Under the pieces are notes generated by a model, which searched no databases, was not told the DNA's origin, and saw only the letters and a program-made list of their open reading frames with translations. Position numbers and translations under genes: made by a program. From an uncultured Muribaculaceae bacterium (GTDB lineage Bacteria > Bacteroidota > Bacteroidia > Bacteroidales > Muribaculaceae): a stretch of DNA of 64,000 nt. The stretch spans positions 25,250-89,249 of the forward strand of contig CAJUCW010000016.1 of NCBI GenBank assembly GCA_910585275.1, written 5' to 3'. Positions 60,075 through 64,000 of the stretch are shown here, one piece after another (position 1 is the stretch's first letter; every line of letters begins with the position of its first letter).

Positions 60075-61271
60075 ATGAAGCCAGAGATATCGCAGCGCGG
60101 CTATGAGATGCCGTCGTCGCCAATTCGCAAGCTTGTGGGAGCCGCAAGAGGCGCGGAGCGCAAGGGAAGAAGGGTGTTCCGCCTGAATATCGGGCAGCCC
60201 GATGTGCCCACGCCCCCGCAGGCAATCGAGGCTCTCCGCCACATAGACCGCAAGGTGCTCGAGTATTCCCCATCTGAGGGTATCGAATCGTTGCGTTGCA
60301 AGATGTCGGAGTATTACGGACGTTTCGGGATGGAGATTGCTCCCGATGAAATAATAGTCACCTCCGGAGGGTCGGAGGCGGTTCTTTTCGCGTTCATGGC
60401 ATGTCTTGACCCGGGCGACGAAATTATAATTCCCGAACCCGCCTATGCCAACTATATGGCTTTTGCGATATCTGCCGGCGCGGTTATCAAGAGCGTCAAC
60501 GCCAAGATTGACGACGGTTTCCGTCTCCCTCCGGTGGAAGACTTCGAAGCGCTCATCACCCCCCGCACCAAGGGGATTCTGATTTGTAACCCCAACAATC
60601 CTACGGGCTACATATATTCCGAGGAAGAATTGCTGAAGATAGCCGATATTGTGCGCCGCCACAATCTTTTCCTTTTCTCCGATGAGGTGTATCGCGAATT
60701 CTGCTATACCGACAAGCCCTTTATCTCTGCCATGTCGCTTCCCGGCATCGAAGAGAATGTGGTGCTTATAGATTCCGTGTCGAAGCGTTATAACGAATGC
60801 GGCATAAGAATCGGCGCTATCGTTACGCGCCATAAGGAACTCCGAGCCAACGTCATGAAGTTCTGTCAGGCGCGCCTTAGCCCTCCCCTTCTCGGTCAGA
60901 TTGTGGCTGAAGCATCCATCTCCACTCCGGAAGAGTATATGAAATTCGTATATGACGAATATTTGAAGCGCCGCGACTTCCTCATCAAAAGGCTTAACGC
61001 AATCCCGGGGGTATATAGTCCTATGCCGATGGGGGCGTTCTACACGGTTGCATCGCTTCCGGTGGAAGATGCCGACGATTTCTGCAGATGGTGTCTCGAC
61101 GAATTCCAGCTTGACGGCGACACCGTCTTCATGGCACCCGCATCCGGTTTCTATACTTCTCCCGGCGCAGGCCGCAACCAGGTGCGTCTGGCATACGTGC
61201 ATGAGGTGGATTATCTGGCCCGCGCCATGGATGTGCTTGAAGCCGCCCTTGCGGCCTATAACGCCCGCTGA
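60075..61271 (+). CDS. PLP-dependent class I aminotransferase
   Basis: A 398-residue fold-type I enzyme, similar to aspartate/aromatic aminotransferases. NIGQPDVPTPPQAIEALRHID at the N-terminus, ICNPNNPTGYIYSEEEL (the NPNNPTG motif), DEVYREF and the PLP lysine in DSVSKRYNECGIRIG are visible. The substrate is not clear from sequence; such enzymes in Bacteroidales are often annotated as aspartate transaminases. Monocistronic and convergent with the glycosyltransferase gene. Confidence 0.92.
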   Translation: MKPEISQRGYEMPSSPIRKLVGAARGAERKGRRVFRLNIGQPDVPTPPQAIEALRHIDRKVLEYSPSEGIESLRCKMSEYYGRFGMEIAPDEIIVTSGGSEAVLFAFMACLDPGDEIIIPEPAYANYMAFAISAGAVIKSVNAKIDDGFRLPPVEDFEALITPRTKGILICNPNNPTGYIYSEEELLKIADIVRRHNLFLFSDEVYREFCYTDKPFISAMSLPGIEENVVLIDSVSKRYNECGIRIGAIVTRHKELRANVMKFCQARLSPPLLGQIVAEASISTPEEYMKFVYDEYLKRRDFLIKRLNAIPGVYSPMPMGAFYTVASLPVEDADDFCRWCLDEFQLDGDTVFMAPASGFYTSPGAGRNQVRLAYVHEVDYLARAMDVLEAALAAYNAR

Positions 61272-61282
61272 GAGGATTGGGT

Positions 61283-62287
61283 TTAAGAGCGCGAAAGTAG
61301 GCCGAGGAGGCGGCGGCCTCCGAGATAGGAGGCTATTATACCCAACTTGTTTTTTAGACGTACATGGGGGTTGCGCAGGCTTCTGCCTCGCAACTCCTTT
61401 ATTTTTTGCCAGCATGAATCGGCAATGTGCATGGCTTCCTCTTTTTCGTCGTCTCCTATGCGACCACGGTTTGATTCTATAAGCGTAAGGATATTGAAAT
61501 TTGCACTCAGCTGGCGGTCGAGGGCCGCCCGGTGCAAATCCGGTTCATGCGCGAATGCTTCCACGAGCCTTTGCGTCACGTCGAGAACATCCGCCCTTCC
61601 AAGCGAAAAGGTGTGGAGATAGCTTTGTCCATGCTGGCGGTAGAAATAAAGTTTGAGAGGAAAGTATGCTACGTATTTTGCTTTTCTGAGTACCAACGGT
61701 ATGAGGTCGAGGTCTTCGTATCTTATGCCTTCACGGAAATGAGTCTGTTGCCAAAGGGCTGCTTTATATAGTTTTCCACATGGCGACGGGACTAACTTAT
61801 GCTGGTAAAGCACTTTGGCGCAGGCTTCTTCCGGAGAATACAGTATGGGGTGGATTCTGGAGAGTCTTTCAGAATATGGCATCAGATGATTGAAAATCTT
61901 AATATCACCGTCTTCAAATAATCTGGTTTTGAACTGTATGACATCGGCATTTTTTTTTATAATCTTGTCGAGCGCGGTTTCAAGAAACTGAGGATGGAGC
62001 AAGTCGTCGGCATCAAGGAAAGCCACATAACTTCCCCGCATCATATTCAGTCCGGTGTTTCTTGCCGCCGATACCCCTTGGTTTTTCGTATGGCGCACTT
62101 TAATGCGGGAGGTTGTGCGGGCGGCGAGGTCGCACATTTTTCCGGAATTGTCGGTAGAACCGTCGTCAACGAGAATAAGTTCCCAGTTGGAATAAGTTTG
62201 CGCCAACACGCTTTCCACGCATTGGCGCAAATATTCATCCGCATTATAAACCGGCACTATTACCGAAATCAGCGGTGTGTCTGACAT
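61283..62287 (-). CDS. Family 2 glycosyltransferase
   Basis: A 334-residue GT-A fold enzyme: LISVIVPVYNADEYLRQCVESVLAQTYSNWELILVDDGSTDNS, the DxD-like FLDADDLLHP and a C-terminal basic helical region (RSLRNPHVRLKNKLG). It probably adds a sugar to a surface glycan. Its start lies 8 nt after frr, so it may be co-transcribed with pyrH-frr, an association without functional meaning as far as I can see. Confidence 0.9.
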   Translation of the reverse strand: MSDTPLISVIVPVYNADEYLRQCVESVLAQTYSNWELILVDDGSTDNSGKMCDLAARTTSRIKVRHTKNQGVSAARNTGLNMMRGSYVAFLDADDLLHPQFLETALDKIIKKNADVIQFKTRLFEDGDIKIFNHLMPYSERLSRIHPILYSPEEACAKVLYQHKLVPSPCGKLYKAALWQQTHFREGIRYEDLDLIPLVLRKAKYVAYFPLKLYFYRQHGQSYLHTFSLGRADVLDVTQRLVEAFAHEPDLHRAALDRQLSANFNILTLIESNRGRIGDDEKEEAMHIADSCWQKIKELRGRSLRNPHVRLKNKLGIIASYLGGRRLLGLLSRS

Positions 62288-62295
62288 AATTGTTA

Positions 62296-62853
62296 TTATA
62301 CAGTGAGGATTTCTTTCTCTTTGGCGGCGAAAATCTCGTCGATTTTCTTCATGTATTTGTCATGAAGTTTCTGCACGTCGTTCTCGGCATCCTTTTCCAC
62401 ATCTTCGCTCAGCCCTTTCTTGATTTCCTTCTTCAGCCCTTCGATGGCTTCGCGGCGAGCGTTGCGGATTGAAACTTTTGCGGTCTCCGCTTCCGCTTTG
62501 CTCTGTTTCACGAGTTGCTTGCGGCGGTCTTCGGTAAGGGGCGGGATTGAAAGGCGAATCACCTCGCCGTTGTTTTCGGGAGTGATGCCGAGTTCCGAGT
62601 TGATGATTGCTTTTTCAATTTCCCTGAACATCGATTTTTCCCAGGGTGTGATGGCTATAGTGCGCGCATCGGGCACAGAAATGTTTGCAACATTCGAGAT
62701 GGGAGCCTGCGAGCCATAATAGTCCACTCTTATTCCATCGAGCAGACGGGCAGAAGCCTTGCCTGCGCGGATATGCGAAAGGGTGTCGTCGAGATATTCC
62801 ACGGCGAGTTCCATATTGTCTTTCGCATTGTCAAGATATTCTTTTACTTCCAT
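62296..62853 (-). CDS. frr: Ribosome recycling factor
   Basis: A 185-residue protein, the normal RRF length, from the ATG at 62853 (MEVKEYLDNAKDNMELAVEYL). Landmarks are LSHIRAGKASARLLDGIRVDYYGSQAPISNVA and SIPPLTEDRRKQLVKQSK. With EF-G it splits post-termination ribosomes. Lies 19 nt after pyrH, the widespread pyrH-frr order. Confidence 0.97.
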   Translation of the reverse strand: MEVKEYLDNAKDNMELAVEYLDDTLSHIRAGKASARLLDGIRVDYYGSQAPISNVANISVPDARTIAITPWEKSMFREIEKAIINSELGITPENNGEVIRLSIPPLTEDRRKQLVKQSKAEAETAKVSIRNARREAIEGLKKEIKKGLSEDVEKDAENDVQKLHDKYMKKIDEIFAAKEKEILTV

Positions 62854-62872
62854 ATTGTTGGGTTTTTGGTTT

Positions 62873-63577
62873 TCAGTCAACGAGAGTTCCTACGTTTTCG
62901 CCGCTGAGCATCTTGGCGAGATTGCCCTCCACGTCCATGTTGAAGACATAGATCGGCATGTGGTTTTCTTTGCAAAGGGCGGTGGCGGTGATGTCCATTA
63001 CTTTGAGGTTGCGTGCAATGACCTCTTCGTAGGTGATGTGGTCGAATTTCGTGGCGTTAGGGTCTTTCTCCGGGTCGGCTGTATATACGCCATCCACACG
63101 TGTGCCCTTGAGCATCACATCCGCCTCTATTTCGATGGCGCGGAGAGCTGAGCCTGTGTCGGTGGTGAAATATGGCGACCCTGTTCCACAACTCATGATG
63201 GCAACGGTTCCTTCCTTCATGGCTTTGATGGCTTCCCATTTGGAATAGGGATAGCCGATGGGGAACATCGGGATTGCCGTGAGCACTTTTGCCGGCTGTC
63301 CGATGGCTTCGAGAGCCGAACTGAGGGCAAGCGAGTTGATTACGGTTGCGAGCATACCCATCTGGTCGCCTTTCACTCTGTCGAACCCTTTCGAAGCGCC
63401 CGACAGGCCGCGGAAGATATTGCCTCCGCCGATTACGATGCCGACCTGGACTCCGGTTGCTACGGCGTCTTTGATTTGTTGGGCGTAAGAATTAAGGCGT
63501 TGTGTGTCGATGCCATAACCCTGATTGCCCATCAGGGATTCGCCGGAGAGCTTGAGAAGGATGCGGTTATATTTCAT
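62873..63577 (-). CDS. pyrH: UMP kinase
   Basis: A 234-residue amino-acid-kinase-fold enzyme: YNRILLKLSGESLMG, VGIVIGGGNIFRG, and GTGSPYFTTDTGSALRAIE. It phosphorylates UMP to UDP. First gene of the pyrH-frr(-GT2) minus-strand unit; full length. Confidence 0.97.
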   Translation of the reverse strand: MKYNRILLKLSGESLMGNQGYGIDTQRLNSYAQQIKDAVATGVQVGIVIGGGNIFRGLSGASKGFDRVKGDQMGMLATVINSLALSSALEAIGQPAKVLTAIPMFPIGYPYSKWEAIKAMKEGTVAIMSCGTGSPYFTTDTGSALRAIEIEADVMLKGTRVDGVYTADPEKDPNATKFDHITYEEVIARNLKVMDITATALCKENHMPIYVFNMDVEGNLAKMLSGENVGTLVD

Positions 63578-63945
63578 TGTTTTTGAGTTTTAAAAAGATG
63601 TCTGTTTAAGGGTTTTTCCTGCGTTGTGGGATGCCATAAACGCTTAAGTCCTCAAATTTAAGTAAAAAGTGTGGAATAAACGTCATAGTAGCGAAAAAAA
63701 GTGGAAAAAGAATCTATAAAAAATCTTCCGACAGTCTCCCTAAACCGTCGTTGCCATGATTTTTTATATGGAAATCGTGAGGAAATTGAATGTATGAATA
63801 AAATTTTTTGTAAAAAAGTTGGATTGTATTGAAATAATACCTAACTTTGCAATCGCTTTAAGGGGCTATATTCCTTGTCGGAATGTCCGGAGGAACATTT
63901 TAAGGATTCATGACTTCTTAAAGATTATTTTTGGTTAACACCACT
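63578..63945. other. Intergenic region before tRNA-Ser
   Basis: An AT-rich 368-bp gap. It holds the tRNA-Ser promoter at 63819-63849 and a ~95-nt leader; nothing else recognised. Confidence 0.5.
63819..63849 (+). promoter_or_regulatory. Promoter of tRNA-Ser
   Basis: TTG (63819-63821), 20 nt, TAACTTTG (63842-63849): consensus Bacteroidetes promoter. Confidence 0.75.
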
Positions 63946-64000
63946 GGAGAGGTGGGTGAGTGGCTGAAACCACCGGTTTGCTAAACCGACGATGGGAGCA
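63946..64000 (+). tRNA. tRNA-Ser(GCT), 3'-partial
   Basis: GGAGAGGTGGGTGAGTGGCTGAAACC is a serine-type acceptor/D-arm, followed by the anticodon loop TTGCTAA (anticodon GCT). The window ends in the variable arm, so the T-arm and acceptor 3' strand are not seen. Confidence 0.85.

Noticed and set aside
60045..61415. Minus-strand open frame of 456 codons
   Set aside because: It is the antisense shadow of the aminotransferase gene and shows no recognisable domain.

Overview
The window looks like chromosomal DNA of a Bacteroidales bacterium. At least six upstream regions carry the Bacteroidetes-type promoter (TTG, about 20 nt, TAnnTTTG). The gene set fits too: NADP glutamate dehydrogenase, BspA-like leucine-rich-repeat proteins, head-GIN (DUF2807) proteins, RpmF-FabH-Era-Der, and secreted glycosidases with short C-terminal sorting-like tails. 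A gut Muribaculaceae or Prevotella-like genome is my best guess, but no rRNA is present to prove it.

Layout. 1-5.9 kb: an LTA-synthase-like envelope phosphotransferase (cut by the window edge), an MFS transporter, a secreted unknown and a shortened O-antigen-ligase/TPR membrane protein. 5.9-9.0 kb (minus): C69 dipeptidase, SpoU methyltransferase, nadA. 9.0-10.0 kb: a gene-free kilobase with DnaA-box-like nonamers, three tandem 29-bp repeats and several GC-rich hairpins. 10.0-12.8 kb (minus): a four-subunit 2-oxoacid:ferredoxin oxidoreductase operon. 12.9-18.1 kb: Sir2 deacylase, ruvB, a polysaccharide flippase, gdhA. 18.1-21.2 kb: two unrelated AAA-ATPase/nuclease-type genes; the first sits behind a set of palindromes and has almost no 5' leader.

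21.4-33.0 kb is a carbohydrate-degradation locus. It encodes an esterase/deacetylase fusion, two tandem right-handed beta-helix (pectate-lyase-like) proteins of which one is broken by an amber codon, a GH2 enzyme with an atypical active-site motif, a membrane beta-propeller/AraC regulator and a GH53 endo-galactanase. The set points to galactan side chains of pectin, but no SusC/SusD pair lies in the window. 33.1-33.9 kb: an OmpA-family lipoprotein.

33.9-39.4 kb is a small defence island: an RloA/RloB (AbiL-like) ATPase-TOPRIM pair, and a DUF262/DUF1524 (GmrSD-like) nuclease with a small unknown partner. A 119-bp direct repeat containing a large perfect hairpin lies downstream of each module; the hairpin loop is in opposite orientation in the two copies. 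This is the most unusual structure in the window. Next to the island, at 39.5-39.8 kb, is a well-delimited structured non-coding RNA with its own promoter and terminator.

40-51 kb: an SGNH hydrolase, two translationally coupled DUF2807 proteins, ychF, a small HTH regulator followed by two large BspA-like surface proteins, a lipoprotein and cytidine deaminase. 51-64 kb is mostly housekeeping: glucosaminidase, tRNA-Arg, DUF177-rpmF-fabH, era, der, recA, an aminotransferase, a glycosyltransferase, frr, pyrH and the start of a tRNA-Ser. It is interrupted by an Rpn-type nuclease gene and an internally deleted IS4-family element. Several families of short intergenic repeats are scattered through the window.
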